NCBI RefSeq assembly: GCF_002863565.1
Contig: NZ_PGUW01000024.1
Span: forward strand, 124,001-188,000
Origin: Bacillus sp. V5-8f
Lineage (GTDB): Bacteria; Bacillota; Bacilli; Bacillales; DSM-1321
Length of the DNA: 64,000 nt
Direction: 5' to 3'
Position numbers and translations under genes: made by a program. Within the stretch, counting starts at the first letter, position 1, and every line of letters begins with the position of its first letter. The notes under the pieces are model-generated. The model worked only from the letters and a program-made list of their open reading frames with translations, ran no database searches and was not told the DNA's origin. Shown piece by piece: positions 11,681-20,362 of this stretch.

Positions 11681-11710
11681 GTGACAAACTAAAAAATATT
11701 GTTATATAAT
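11681..11710 (+). promoter_or_regulatory. aceA promoter
   Basis: GTGACA (11681-11686), 18-nt spacer, TATAAT (11705-11710). It lies 87 nt upstream of the aceA start and its -10 box is inside the first copy of the TTGTTATA repeat described next. Confidence 0.65.
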
Positions 11711-11768
11711 ACGAATAAGCAATTGTTATATAATACAAAAAAGATTTTAAATTTCTGTATTATAACAA
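11697..11768. repeat. Three copies of a TTGTTATA(TA)ATAC motif in the aceA leader
   Basis: Direct copies ATTGTTATATAATAC at 11698-11712 and 11722-11736, and an inverted shorter copy GTATTATAACAA at 11757-11768 (reverse complement TTGTTATAATAC). They overlap the -10 box and the likely transcription start. This layout is what a repressor-operator array would look like; no known regulator is recognised. AT-richness makes chance similarity possible, but two exact 15-mers 24 nt apart are unlikely by chance. Confidence 0.6.
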
Positions 11769-11797
11769 AAAACTTTTAACCCGGGAGGAATCATACT

Positions 11798-13099
11798 ATG
11801 AGACAAGAAAGAGCTAGAATTCTTGAAGAAAGCTGGAAAAACGAAGAACGCTGGAATGGCATTACTAGACCATACAGTGCAGAGGATGTTATCCGATTAA
11901 GAGGTTCTATCGATATTGAACATACATTAGCGCGCCGTGGCTCTGAGAAACTTTGGAACCAGCTTCATACAGAGGACTTCATTAACGCTCTTGGTGCTTT
12001 AACAGGAAACCAGGCGATGCAGCAGGTAAAAGCAGGGCTTAAGGCGATTTACTTAAGCGGCTGGCAGGTGGCTGCAGATGCCAACCTTTCCGGACATATG
12101 TACCCGGACCAAAGCTTGTATCCGGCAAACAGTGTACCGATGGTCGTAAAGCGCATTAACCAAGCGCTTCAGCGTGCGGATCAAATACATTACATGGAAG
12201 GCAATGAGGAAATTGATTGGTTTGCTCCAATCGTAGCGGATGCTGAAGCAGGTTTTGGAGGGCAGCTGAATGTATTCGAGCTTATGAAAGGCATGATCGA
12301 AGCAGGGGCTGCCGGCGTACACTTTGAAGACCAGCTTGCATCAGAGAAAAAATGTGGCCACCTAGGCGGGAAGGTACTTCTTCCTACACAAACGGCTGTT
12401 AAGAACTTAATCTCTGCCCGTTTTGCGGCTGATGTGATGGGAGTCCCTACCGTGTTGATTGCACGCACAGATGCAGACGCAGCAGATCTTATTACTAGCG
12501 ATATTGATCCGGTTGACGCACCATTCATTACTGGTGAACGTACACCTGAAGGGTTTTACAGAACGAAGGCCGGTCTGGATCAGGCAATTGCAAGAGGACT
12601 TGCATATGCACCATATGCAGACTTGATTTGGTGTGAAACTTCTGAACCAAACCTGGAACAGGCACGCCGTTTTGCTGAAGCGATCCATGAGAAATTCCCT
12701 GGCAAGCTTTTAGCCTATAACTGCTCTCCTTCATTTAACTGGAAGGCTAAACTGGATGATGAAACGATCGCGAATTTCCAAAGGGAGATTGCAAAAATGG
12801 GATACAAATTCCAATTTGTTACCCTTGCAGGGTTCCATACTCTGAATCACAGTATGTTCGAATTGGCACGGGAATACAAAGACCATGGAATGGCTGCTTA
12901 CTCCAAAGTGCAGCAGGCTGAATTCGCAAGCGAAGAATATGGCTACACAGCAACAAGGCACCAACGCGAGGTTGGTACTGGATACTTTGATGAAGTAGCC
13001 CAGGTTGTATCCGGCGGTACATCCTCTACTACAGCTCTTAAAGGATCTACTGAAGCGGAACAGTTCAAAAATGGAAATAAGCAGGAAGTGAAAGCATAA
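11798..13099 (+). CDS. aceA: Isocitrate lyase
   Basis: 433 residues. Cleaves isocitrate to succinate and glyoxylate, the first step of the glyoxylate shunt that allows growth on acetate or fatty acids. Key motifs: substrate-loop [10 protein letters not shown], metal-site DAEAGFGG, catalytic [12 protein letters not shown] with the active-site Cys, IARTDADAA and [13 protein letters not shown] 11798 follows CCGGGAGGAATCATACT. Monocistronic, bounded by its own promoter and a strong terminator. Malate synthase, the shunt partner, is not in the window. B. subtilis 168 lacks isocitrate lyase, so this is an addition to the conserved fxsA-ytvI gene order. Confidence 0.97.
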   Translation: MRQERARILEESWKNEERWNGITRPYSAEDVIRLRGSIDIEHTLARRGSEKLWNQLHTEDFINALGALTGNQAMQQVKAGLKAIYLSGWQVAADANLSGHMYPDQSLYPANSVPMVVKRINQALQRADQIHYMEGNEEIDWFAPIVADAEAGFGGQLNVFELMKGMIEAGAAGVHFEDQLASEKKCGHLGGKVLLPTQTAVKNLISARFAADVMGVPTVLIARTDADAADLITSDIDPVDAPFITGERTPEGFYRTKAGLDQAIARGLAYAPYADLIWCETSEPNLEQARRFAEAIHEKFPGKLLAYNCSPSFNWKAKLDDETIANFQREIAKMGYKFQFVTLAGFHTLNHSMFELAREYKDHGMAAYSKVQQAEFASEEYGYTATRHQREVGTGYFDEVAQVVSGGTSSTTALKGSTEAEQFKNGNKQEVKA

Positions 13100-13101
13100 G
13101 A

Positions 13102-13150
13102 AAAATGCAAGGAGCCATCGAATATACTAGATGGCTCCTTGCATTTTTTT
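13102..13150 (+). terminator. Terminator after aceA
   Basis: Long perfect hairpin AAATGCAAGGAGCCATC / GATGGCTCCTTGCATTT followed by a T run; one of the strongest in the window. Confidence 0.95.
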
Positions 13151-13341
13151 GCACTGTTGAAAAAGTAATTAGTATTTACTAGGCAGATTCGTTACACAAG
13201 CCCTGTGAGCGCTAACTAAGAATAAATCAGAACACGAGTAGAAATACTCTACGTCTTTATATCTTACCCTGTGTGGTTTATATTCTGTGAGCGTCTAAAT
13301 CCCCTTCAGTCTATTCTTTTTAAGACAGGAGCGGGCTTTTT

Positions 13342-14469
13342 TTATGCTTTTTGGATAGGATCATTCCCCATTATATAGCTCCAAATATCACGAAAAATGT
13401 TAGCGCGGTGCAAAGTATTGATAATTACAAGCACAACGGGCCCAACAATAAGACCAAGAAAACCAATTAATTTAAAACCAACAAAAAGAGCAATGAGCGT
13501 TGCCAACGGATCAAGTCCGATACTCGAGGATAGAACCTTAGGCTCCATTAATTGGCGCTGGACAATGACTACTGCATACAATACCCCAAGGCCAACCGCC
13601 AGGCCAGTATCACCTGTAATGGCAGCATAAATGATCCATGGAACAAACACGGTTCCAGTTCCCAAATATGGAAGGATGTCAACTAAACCGCAAATCAATG
13701 CGATGGTGATTGCGTATTTTACCTGAAGGATTAATAAACCAATAAGGACGATGATGGTTGTAAGGGAAATCAGGGTGAATTGTGCACGGATGAAGCCAAA
13801 TAAAGCTTTTTTAAGATCCTGGATCACTCGCTTGAAGCTGAAAAATACTTTCTCGGGCAATATATGACCGCTGAATCTAGTAAGCCGGTACCAATCCTTG
13901 CTAATGAAAAATGTCGCCAATAAGGAGAAAATCAAAACGGTGGCTGCGTTTGGAAACCAACCAATGATTACCGGTATATTTTGAAAAAATTCCTGTATGA
14001 AATTTCCTGCTGTAGATCCGATTTTTTGGCCCACGTTCTGGATATTTGCCATGATTGTATCTTGCTGTTCTACATCAAGGTTATCAAAAAGGGTTGCAAT
14101 TTTATTGTAAAAAGGCAAAATTTGTGCTGCGACAAACTCTTCGATATAGTTAATGATGGTTTCAACATGTTTAGGTACCATTTCACCCAAATAATCGGCG
14201 CCCGAAACAATCTCAGCTACCAACAGTGTGATCAGGCCTGCAAAGAGGGAAAGAATCAACAGGAGTGCAATAAACACTGCCAGCCCTCTTGGCATTTTTG
14301 TTTTTGTTTCGAAGAAATCGACGAGGGGATTCATAAAAAAAGCTATAAAGACAGCGATGATAAACGGGTATGTATATTTAGATAAGTAAAAAATCATGAA
14401 TAAGCTGGCAATAAGAATGCCGATTACTAGCATAAATCGGAGAAAACGGTTCACAATTAATGGATTCAT
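13342..14469 (-). CDS. ytvI: Sporulation integral membrane protein YtvI (AI-2E transporter family)
   Basis: 375 residues with about eight hydrophobic segments and a soluble, largely helical insert at roughly residues 90-150, the architecture of the AI-2E/PerM exporter family. The C-terminal block DILPYLGTGTVFVPW and the motif MEPKVLSSSIGLDPLATL are typical of YtvI. Null mutants of ytvI relatives affect sporulation; the substrate is unknown. The start ATG is preceded on the minus strand by GGAAGGGAAAAT. It reads against its neighbours, as in B. subtilis. Confidence 0.92.
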   Translation of the reverse strand: MNPLIVNRFLRFMLVIGILIASLFMIFYLSKYTYPFIIAVFIAFFMNPLVDFFETKTKMPRGLAVFIALLLILSLFAGLITLLVAEIVSGADYLGEMVPKHVETIINYIEEFVAAQILPFYNKIATLFDNLDVEQQDTIMANIQNVGQKIGSTAGNFIQEFFQNIPVIIGWFPNAATVLIFSLLATFFISKDWYRLTRFSGHILPEKVFFSFKRVIQDLKKALFGFIRAQFTLISLTTIIVLIGLLILQVKYAITIALICGLVDILPYLGTGTVFVPWIIYAAITGDTGLAVGLGVLYAVVIVQRQLMEPKVLSSSIGLDPLATLIALFVGFKLIGFLGLIVGPVVLVIINTLHRANIFRDIWSYIMGNDPIQKA

Positions 14470-14703
14470 ATTTTCCCTTCCCTTGTTACATGGTTTTAAA
14501 AAGTTTCATGCCATTACTGGCGGGATTTTCACTCTGCACCCGTTGCCAATCTGCTCGTTTAATTATAATGCTTTTACACAAGATATGAAAAGAAAGTTTG
14601 TCCCTATTGGAGATTCATTGAATTCAACACCGGGTTATTTTTTTAATTAAAACAAGTGTTTTGTTATGCTAAGATAATAAGAAGAATGATAGGAGAAATG
14701 TTT

Positions 14704-15162
14704 ATGAACGGACCGGTTTTATTTTTGCTTATGCTGGGAGCCATAGGCTACATGGCAAAAAACAATTCGCTTATGCTTGCAGCAGGCTTTCTCCTCCTGC
14801 TTAAGTTTACGGGCCTGGATGTAAAGGTATTCCCTTATTTAGCCTCAAAAGGAATCAATCTCGGAGTGACTGTGATTACAATTGCCGTATTGGTCCCAAT
14901 TGCAGCTGGGACGATTGGCTTCAAAGAATTGGGGGAGGCAATTAAATCCCCTTATGCCTGGATTGCGCTTGCTTCAGGAATTGCTGTGGCCCTTATGGCA
15001 AAAGGGGGCCTATCGCTGCTTGCAACAGACCCGCATATAACAACTGCCCTTGTGTTTGGTACGATCCTCGCTGTAGCACTGTTTAAGGGAGTTGCTGTGG
15101 GGCCATTGGTTGGCGCTGGAATTGCCTACTTATGCATGCAAGTTTACAATTTTATTAAATAA
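14704..15162 (+). CDS. ytwI: DUF441 family membrane protein (YtwI)
   Basis: 152 residues forming four to five membrane segments. Matches the DUF441 family through AAGFLLLLKFTGLDVKVFP, GVTVITIAVLVPIAAGTIGF and TTALVFGTILAVALFKGVAVGP. Function unknown. I chose ATG 14704 because AGGAG is 8 nt upstream; ATG 14698 is too close to that motif and the reading from 14656 has none. Conserved next to citZ in Bacillus. Confidence 0.9.
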   Translation: MNGPVLFLLMLGAIGYMAKNNSLMLAAGFLLLLKFTGLDVKVFPYLASKGINLGVTVITIAVLVPIAAGTIGFKELGEAIKSPYAWIALASGIAVALMAKGGLSLLATDPHITTALVFGTILAVALFKGVAVGPLVGAGIAYLCMQVYNFIK

Positions 15163-15353
15163 GAAAAAATGACGTTGCCTAACGGGACTTTTAATCTCTT
15201 GCGTCGCCCGCGAGCAGCATGATCTCTAAGCGCTGCGTGTATTCGTTTACAGTGATAGCCCTCTTCATCTTCCTTCATACCCGGATAAATTGTGAAAAAA
15301 TTTTATGTTTTTCTAAAAAAATAATAATTTTTTCACATTTTAGGTTCTTTCCA

Positions 15354-15382
15354 TTCACAAAAATCTGATAATTGTATATAAT
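15354..15382 (+). promoter_or_regulatory. Distal citZ promoter in a 567-nt gene-free region
   Basis: TTCACA (15354-15359), 17-nt spacer, TATAAT (15377-15382). It would give a leader of about 340 nt before citZ. In the rest of the 15163-15729 interval I see the cre site listed separately and no convincing gene; the short minus-strand reading frames there have no ribosome-binding signals. Confidence 0.7.
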
Positions 15383-15584
15383 GGATTTGTAGAACCCCCT
15401 TGCAAAGGTATGGCGGTGGGTGATTAGTTGCTGTAATTGTTTAAAACATAGCGCCAAATCGCTTCTTCATATCATGGAGGCTAAATCCTGAGCAAGCGCT
15501 CGATAGGCATGTTTTGATAGAATATCTTTAGGGTAAAAATGAGAGACGGCAATAGGTAAGAAATCAAACATTTTTATACCTTTA

Positions 15585-15601
15585 TTGGTAACGCTTTCAT
15601 T
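15585..15601 (+). promoter_or_regulatory. CcpA cre site in the citZ leader
   Basis: TTGGTAACGCTTTCATT fits the cre consensus WTGNAARCGNWWWCAWW with one mismatch. It is about 200 nt downstream of the distal promoter and 129 nt upstream of the citZ start. citZ of B. subtilis is repressed by CcpA, so a cre here is expected; a location inside the leader suggests roadblock-type repression. Confidence 0.75.
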
Positions 15602-15729
15602 TTTGAGAAAAAATACCGCCTGTATTACATAATAAGATGGCTGTTTCACAGTTGTCTTGGAAGCGCTGTACTTTTACAAGCGGGAGGACAAGGGAAAAGG
15701 GGATTATTCTAGAAAAGGAGATGTTTTGT

Positions 15730-16845
15730 ATGTCAGTAACAAAGGGTCTGGAAGGAATAGTTGCAACAACTTCATCTATCAGTTCAATCATTGATGATAC
15801 GTTAACTTATGTAGGCTACGATATCGATGATCTCGCTGAAAATGCTACCTTCGAGGAAGTAATCTATTTATTATGGCACCGAAGTCTTCCTAATAGGGGC
15901 GAATTGGCGCTGCTGACTCAGCAGCTTGCAGAAAATGCCAGTGTGCCTAAGGAAGTGCTTGACCATTTCAAAATGTATCCGATTGAGAAAGTTCACCCGA
16001 TGGCCGCTCTGCGCACAGCAATTTCACTCCTGGGCCTTTATGATGATGAAGCGGATGATATGTCGGATGATGCAAACTACCGAAAAGCAATCCGGCTGCA
16101 AGCACAGATTCCAACAATCGTTACCGCTTTTGCTCGTGTTAGAAAGGGGCTTGAGCCGGTTGCGCCCCGTACGGACCTAAGCTTTGCAGCTAACTTCCTA
16201 TATATGCTTAGCGGCAAAGAACCGACGGCAATTGAAGAAGAAGCCTTCAACAAAGCGCTAGTGCTGCATGCAGACCACGAATTAAACGCTTCTACCTTTA
16301 CAGCCCGTGTTGCCGTAGCTACATTATCTGACATCTATTCAGGGCTAACTGCAGCCATCGCAGCGCTAAAAGGCCCGTTGCATGGCGGAGCGAATGAAGC
16401 AGTAATGAAGATGCTTACTGAAATCGGCGCTGTGGAAAACGTAGAATCCTATATTAACAGGAAGTTAGAAAACAAGGAGAAGATCATGGGCTTCGGTCAC
16501 CGTGTATACCGGAATGGGGATCCACGAGCGAAGCATCTAAAACATATGTCCCAAAAATTGACTGAGATTACAGGTCAATCCCAATACTACGATATGTCTG
16601 TCAAAATCGAGGACTTGGTCACTTCGCAAAAGAATCTTCCGCCAAACGTGGATTTCTACTCAGCTTCTGTGTACCACAGCCTTGGCATTGACCATGACCT
16701 TTTTACGCCAATATTCGCGGTAAGCCGTACTTCAGGATGGCTGGCGCATATTCTTGAACAATACGAAAACAACCGTCTAATCCGTCCTCGCGCTGAATAT
16801 ATTGGTCCTGGAATGCAAAAATATGTGCCGGTGGAAAAAAGATAA
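15730..16845 (+). CDS. citZ: Citrate synthase
   Basis: 371 residues. Condenses acetyl-CoA with oxaloacetate at the entry of the TCA cycle. Signature MGFGHRVYRNGDPRAKHL with the active-site His, the upstream catalytic loop GPLHGGANEAV, and the C-terminal Asp region PNVDFYSASVYHSLGI. ATG 15730 is selected by AAAAGGAGATG upstream and by the protein start MSVTKGLEGIVATTSS; a 31-residue longer reading lacks a signal. First gene of the citZ-icd-mdh operon; the cre site and long leader point to carbon-catabolite control. Confidence 0.97.
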   Translation: MSVTKGLEGIVATTSSISSIIDDTLTYVGYDIDDLAENATFEEVIYLLWHRSLPNRGELALLTQQLAENASVPKEVLDHFKMYPIEKVHPMAALRTAISLLGLYDDEADDMSDDANYRKAIRLQAQIPTIVTAFARVRKGLEPVAPRTDLSFAANFLYMLSGKEPTAIEEEAFNKALVLHADHELNASTFTARVAVATLSDIYSGLTAAIAALKGPLHGGANEAVMKMLTEIGAVENVESYINRKLENKEKIMGFGHRVYRNGDPRAKHLKHMSQKLTEITGQSQYYDMSVKIEDLVTSQKNLPPNVDFYSASVYHSLGIDHDLFTPIFAVSRTSGWLAHILEQYENNRLIRPRAEYIGPGMQKYVPVEKR

Positions 16846-16959
16846 TTATTTTATTTTTTAATTTAGCGATTATATAGTAAATTAATAATTGTGAGATAAA
16901 GAGGTTAGCTGGTATATATCAAACCACTAACCTTTGAATTTGCAAATGGAGGTATAGTC

Positions 16960-18228
16960 ATGACACAAGGTGAAAAAATTACAGTAGAGAATGGTAGATT
17001 ACAGGTACCTAACAACCCGGTTATCCCTTTCATTGAGGGAGACGGTATCGGACCGGATATCTGGGCGGCAGCTTCACGCGTACTTGAAGCAGCAGTTGAA
17101 AAAGCTTATAACGGTGAGAAGAGTATCGTGTGGAAAGAAGTGCTTGCAGGGGAGAAGGCTTTCAACCAGACAGGCGAATGGCTTCCACAGGAAACGCTTG
17201 ATGTAATCAGCGAGTATCTTATTGCTATTAAGGGACCTCTTACAACGCCGATTGGTGGCGGGATCCGTTCATTAAACGTTGCTCTTCGCCAGGAATTAGA
17301 CCTATTTACATGCTTGCGCCCGGTGCGTTATTTTGAAGGCGTTCCTTCCCCAGTAAAACGCCCTGAGGATACTGACATGGTTATTTTCCGTGAAAATACG
17401 GAAGACATTTACGCAGGTATCGAGTATGCGAAAGGATCTGAAGAAGTACAGAAATTACTAGACTTCCTGCAAAATGAAATGGGTGTTTCTAAAATCCGTT
17501 TCCCTGAAACTTCTGGTATCGGAATCAAGCCGGTTTCCGAAGAGGGAACTAAACGCCTTGTGCGCGCTGCCATCAATTATGCAATAAAAGAAGGCCGTAA
17601 GTCTGTGACTTTGGTACATAAAGGGAATATCATGAAGTTCACTGAAGGGGCATTCAAAAACTGGGGCTATGAATTAGCTGAACAGGAATTTGGCGATAAA
17701 GTATTCACATGGGCCCAATATGACCGTATCAAAGAAGAACAAGGTTCTGAAGCTGCCAACAAAGCGCAGGCTGAAGCTGAAGCTGAGGGCAAAATCATTA
17801 TTAAGGATTCCATTGCTGATATCTTCCTTCAGCAAATCCTTACCCGTCCAAAAGAATTTGATGTAGTAGCTACAATGAACCTGAATGGTGACTACATTTC
17901 TGATGCACTTGCAGCTCAGGTTGGCGGTATCGGTATTGCTCCAGGGGCAAACATAAACTATGAAACTGGACATGCTATCTTTGAAGCTACCCATGGAACT
18001 GCTCCAAAATATGCAGGTCTTGATAAGGTAAATCCATCTTCTGTTCTTCTTTCAGGCGTGTTGATGCTTGAACACCTAGGCTGGACAGAAGCAGCTAAAT
18101 CTATCATTAGTTCCGTTGAGAATACAATTTCTTCTAAAGTTGTAACATATGACTTCGCACGCCTAATGGAAGGTGCTACTGAAGTTAAATGCTCCGAATT
18201 TGCTGATGAATTAATTAAAAACCTTTAA
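16960..18228 (+). CDS. icd: NADP-dependent isocitrate dehydrogenase
   Basis: 422 residues, the usual bacterial homodimeric Icd. Oxidatively decarboxylates isocitrate to 2-oxoglutarate. Motifs: [11 protein letters not shown] near the N-terminus, the [15 protein letters not shown] segment containing the Ser that is phosphorylated in E. coli, the substrate/NADP residues around [13 protein letters not shown], and [11 protein letters not shown]. The start has TGGAGGTATAGTC upstream. It competes for isocitrate with the AceA encoded 4 kb upstream; no aceK kinase gene is seen. Confidence 0.97.
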   Translation: MTQGEKITVENGRLQVPNNPVIPFIEGDGIGPDIWAAASRVLEAAVEKAYNGEKSIVWKEVLAGEKAFNQTGEWLPQETLDVISEYLIAIKGPLTTPIGGGIRSLNVALRQELDLFTCLRPVRYFEGVPSPVKRPEDTDMVIFRENTEDIYAGIEYAKGSEEVQKLLDFLQNEMGVSKIRFPETSGIGIKPVSEEGTKRLVRAAINYAIKEGRKSVTLVHKGNIMKFTEGAFKNWGYELAEQEFGDKVFTWAQYDRIKEEQGSEAANKAQAEAEAEGKIIIKDSIADIFLQQILTRPKEFDVVATMNLNGDYISDALAAQVGGIGIAPGANINYETGHAIFEATHGTAPKYAGLDKVNPSSVLLSGVLMLEHLGWTEAAKSIISSVENTISSKVVTYDFARLMEGATEVKCSEFADELIKNL

Positions 18229-18260
18229 TACCAGGAATTACCTCATAGATTTTGAAAATC

Positions 18261-18318
18261 ATCCGGATGGTGCTGAAAAGTTGCCATCCGGATTGCTTTA
18301 TTATATTTTTTTACCAGC
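18261..18318 (+). terminator. Hairpin between icd and mdh
   Basis: ATCCGGATGG (18261-18270) pairs exactly with CCATCCGGAT (18284-18293); a TTATATTTTTTT stretch follows after some 18 nt. It may be a partial terminator that lowers mdh expression, or an RNA-stability element. The delayed T run makes efficient termination uncertain. Confidence 0.55.
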
Positions 18319-18371
18319 AAGGGAAGCCAGAAATGAAAGTTTTCTACATAATCGCGGGGGAGGAAACTGAC

Positions 18372-19310
18372 ATGTCCATGAAACGCAAAAAAATCTCTGT
18401 AATCGGTGCCGGTTTTACAGGTGCCACTACTGCTTTTTTATTAGCGCAAAGGGAGCTGGGCGACGTCGTGCTGGTGGATATTCCGCAAGCGGAATATCCC
18501 ACTAAAGGGAAAGCGCTTGATATGCTTGAAGCCAGTCCGGTTCAAGGATTCGATGCAAATATCATCGGTACTTCAAACTATGAAGATACGACAGATTCAG
18601 ATATCGTAATTATCACTGCGGGGATTGCACGAAAGCCAGGCATGAGCCGTGATGACTTGGTGCAGACAAACCAGAAGGTCATGAAATCAGTTACCCGGGA
18701 AATCGTAAAATATTCGCCAAACACGACGATCATTGTACTTACTAACCCGGTTGACGCTATGACTTACACTGTATTCAAGGAATCCGGATTTCCTAAAAAC
18801 CGTGTGATCGGACAATCTGGCGTTCTTGACACAGCACGTTTCCGTACGTTTGTGGCACAGGAACTTAACTTGTCAGTTAAAGACATTAGCGGATTTGTAT
18901 TAGGCGGTCATGGAGATGATATGGTGCCGCTGGTGCGCTATTCTTATGCAGGCGGAATCCCGCTTGAGACCCTTATTCCTAAAGAGCGGCTGGAAGCGAT
19001 CGTTGAACGCACCCGTAAAGGCGGAGGCGAAATCGTTAACCTTCTTGGAAACGGCAGCGCTTACTATGCACCTGCTGCTTCACTAGTTGAAATGGCAGAA
19101 GCGATCCTTAAAGATCAGCGCCGTGTCATTCCTTCCATTGCTTATCTTGAAGGGGAATATGGTTTTAAAGGTATCTATCTTGGTGTCCCTACGATCCTTG
19201 GGTCTGGCGGGATCGAAAAAATCATAGAACTTGAACTTAAAGAAGATGAAAAGGCGGCGCTTGCTAAATCTGCAGATTCTGTAAAAAGCGTTATGCAAGT
19301 ACTTCAGTAA
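18372..19310 (+). CDS. mdh: Malate dehydrogenase (NAD)
   Basis: 312 residues, LDH-like malate dehydrogenase. Oxidises malate to oxaloacetate. Rossmann motif [13 protein letters not shown] at the N-terminus, active-site loop [12 protein letters not shown] with the substrate-discriminating Arg pair, and catalytic [15 protein letters not shown] 18372 follows GGGGGAGGAAACTGAC; the 40-residue longer reading spans the icd-mdh hairpin and is not coding. Last gene of the citZ-icd-mdh operon. Confidence 0.97.
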   Translation: MSMKRKKISVIGAGFTGATTAFLLAQRELGDVVLVDIPQAEYPTKGKALDMLEASPVQGFDANIIGTSNYEDTTDSDIVIITAGIARKPGMSRDDLVQTNQKVMKSVTREIVKYSPNTTIIVLTNPVDAMTYTVFKESGFPKNRVIGQSGVLDTARFRTFVAQELNLSVKDISGFVLGGHGDDMVPLVRYSYAGGIPLETLIPKERLEAIVERTRKGGGEIVNLLGNGSAYYAPAASLVEMAEAILKDQRRVIPSIAYLEGEYGFKGIYLGVPTILGSGGIEKIIELELKEDEKAALAKSADSVKSVMQVLQ

Positions 19311-19327
19311 TCTTTTTTCGCTATATT

Positions 19328-19397
19328 AAAAGAGGTTGTCCAAATGAACATTGGGTTCAAGCCCGATGGACCATTTCCCTGGGCACCCTCTTTTTTT
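19328..19397 (+). terminator. Terminator after mdh (large hairpin)
   Basis: Imperfect stem AGAGGTTGTCC / GGGCACCCTCT around an inner stem TTGGGTT...AGCCCGA, followed by seven T. Confidence 0.75.
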
Positions 19398-19462
19398 CAA
19401 ACTTGCGAACAGCAATTAGTAATGGAGACGGTGGGATAATGCTGCTAAAAAAAAGAAGTTGT

Positions 19463-19512
19463 AAGAAGATGTACCAAAAGGGTGATGTCCCTTATGGTAC
19501 ATCTTCTTTTTT
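19463..19512 (+). terminator. Second terminator before phoP
   Basis: AAGAAGATGTACC / GGTACATCTTCTT with inner AAGGG/CCCTT and six trailing T. It isolates phoPR from the citZ operon. Confidence 0.93.
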
Positions 19513-19642
19513 AGGTTTCGCATGCAGGCACAAAGTTGGAACTACGTGAAAAAAGTTTTCCTGCTACTTTTTTTTCTTTATAATAAGAGTGGATGAAGGC
19601 GAAATTATATATATTGGGGTACTATATTTTCAGGAGGAAGCC

Positions 19643-20362
19643 ATGGCAAAAAAAGTTCTCGTTGTGGATGATGAAAAATCTATACTGACACTGCTTCAAT
19701 ACAATCTAGAGCAGGCCGGTTATTCCGTTGCCACAGCAATGGATGGAGAGGAAGGCAAAAATCTCGCACTTGAAATCAATCCTGATTTGATCATCTTGGA
19801 TTTAATGCTTCCAAAGCTTGATGGAATTGAAGTGTGCAAACAGCTACGCCAGCAAAAAGTGATGGTACCGATTCTGATGCTTACGGCAAAAGATGATGAA
19901 TTTGATAAAGTACTTGGCCTGGAGCTGGGTGCCGACGACTATATGACCAAACCGTTCAGTCCTCGAGAGGTAGTAGCGCGCGTAAAGGCCATACTCCGGC
20001 GGTCACAAATTCAGTCAGAATTAAAGGATGTAGCACCTGAGGAAGATGGTGAGCTATTTAAATTTGGTGATTTAAAGATTTACCCTGATCGTTATGAAGC
20101 ATTTTTTGAGGAGGACCAGCTTGAATTGACACCCAAGGAGTTTGAATTGCTTCTTTACCTTGCTAAGCATAAGGGCAGGGTATTAACAAGGGATCAGCTG
20201 CTGAGCGCTGTTTGGAATTATGACTTTGCAGGTGACACGAGGATCGTAGATGTCCATATCTCCCACCTCCGAGAAAAAATTGAACAAAACACAAAGAAAC
20301 CACTGTATATTAAAACCATACGGGGGTTAGGCTACAAGCTTGAGGAGCCCAAGGGAGAATGA
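19643..20362 (+). CDS. phoP: Phosphate-starvation response regulator PhoP
   Basis: 239 residues. OmpR/PhoB-class regulator: receiver domain starting KKVLVVDDEKSILTLL, phosphoacceptor Asp in DLIILDLMLPKLDG (about residue 53), conserved Lys in YMTKPFSPREVV, then a winged-helix DNA-binding domain with ELTPKEFELLLYLAKH and DTRIVDVHISHLREK. ATG 19643 follows CAGGAGGAAGCC. Its stop overlaps the phoR start (ATGA). It should bind tandem TTHACA boxes; one such array lies just downstream of phoR. Confidence 0.95.
   Translation: MAKKVLVVDDEKSILTLLQYNLEQAGYSVATAMDGEEGKNLALEINPDLIILDLMLPKLDGIEVCKQLRQQKVMVPILMLTAKDDEFDKVLGLELGADDYMTKPFSPREVVARVKAILRRSQIQSELKDVAPEEDGELFKFGDLKIYPDRYEAFFEEDQLELTPKEFELLLYLAKHKGRVLTRDQLLSAVWNYDFAGDTRIVDVHISHLREKIEQNTKKPLYIKTIRGLGYKLEEPKGE

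Noticed and set aside
15275..15649. Two minus-strand frames (about 60 residues each) in the citZ leader
   Set aside because: No ribosome-binding sites, no recognisable motifs, and they overlap the citZ promoter and cre site.
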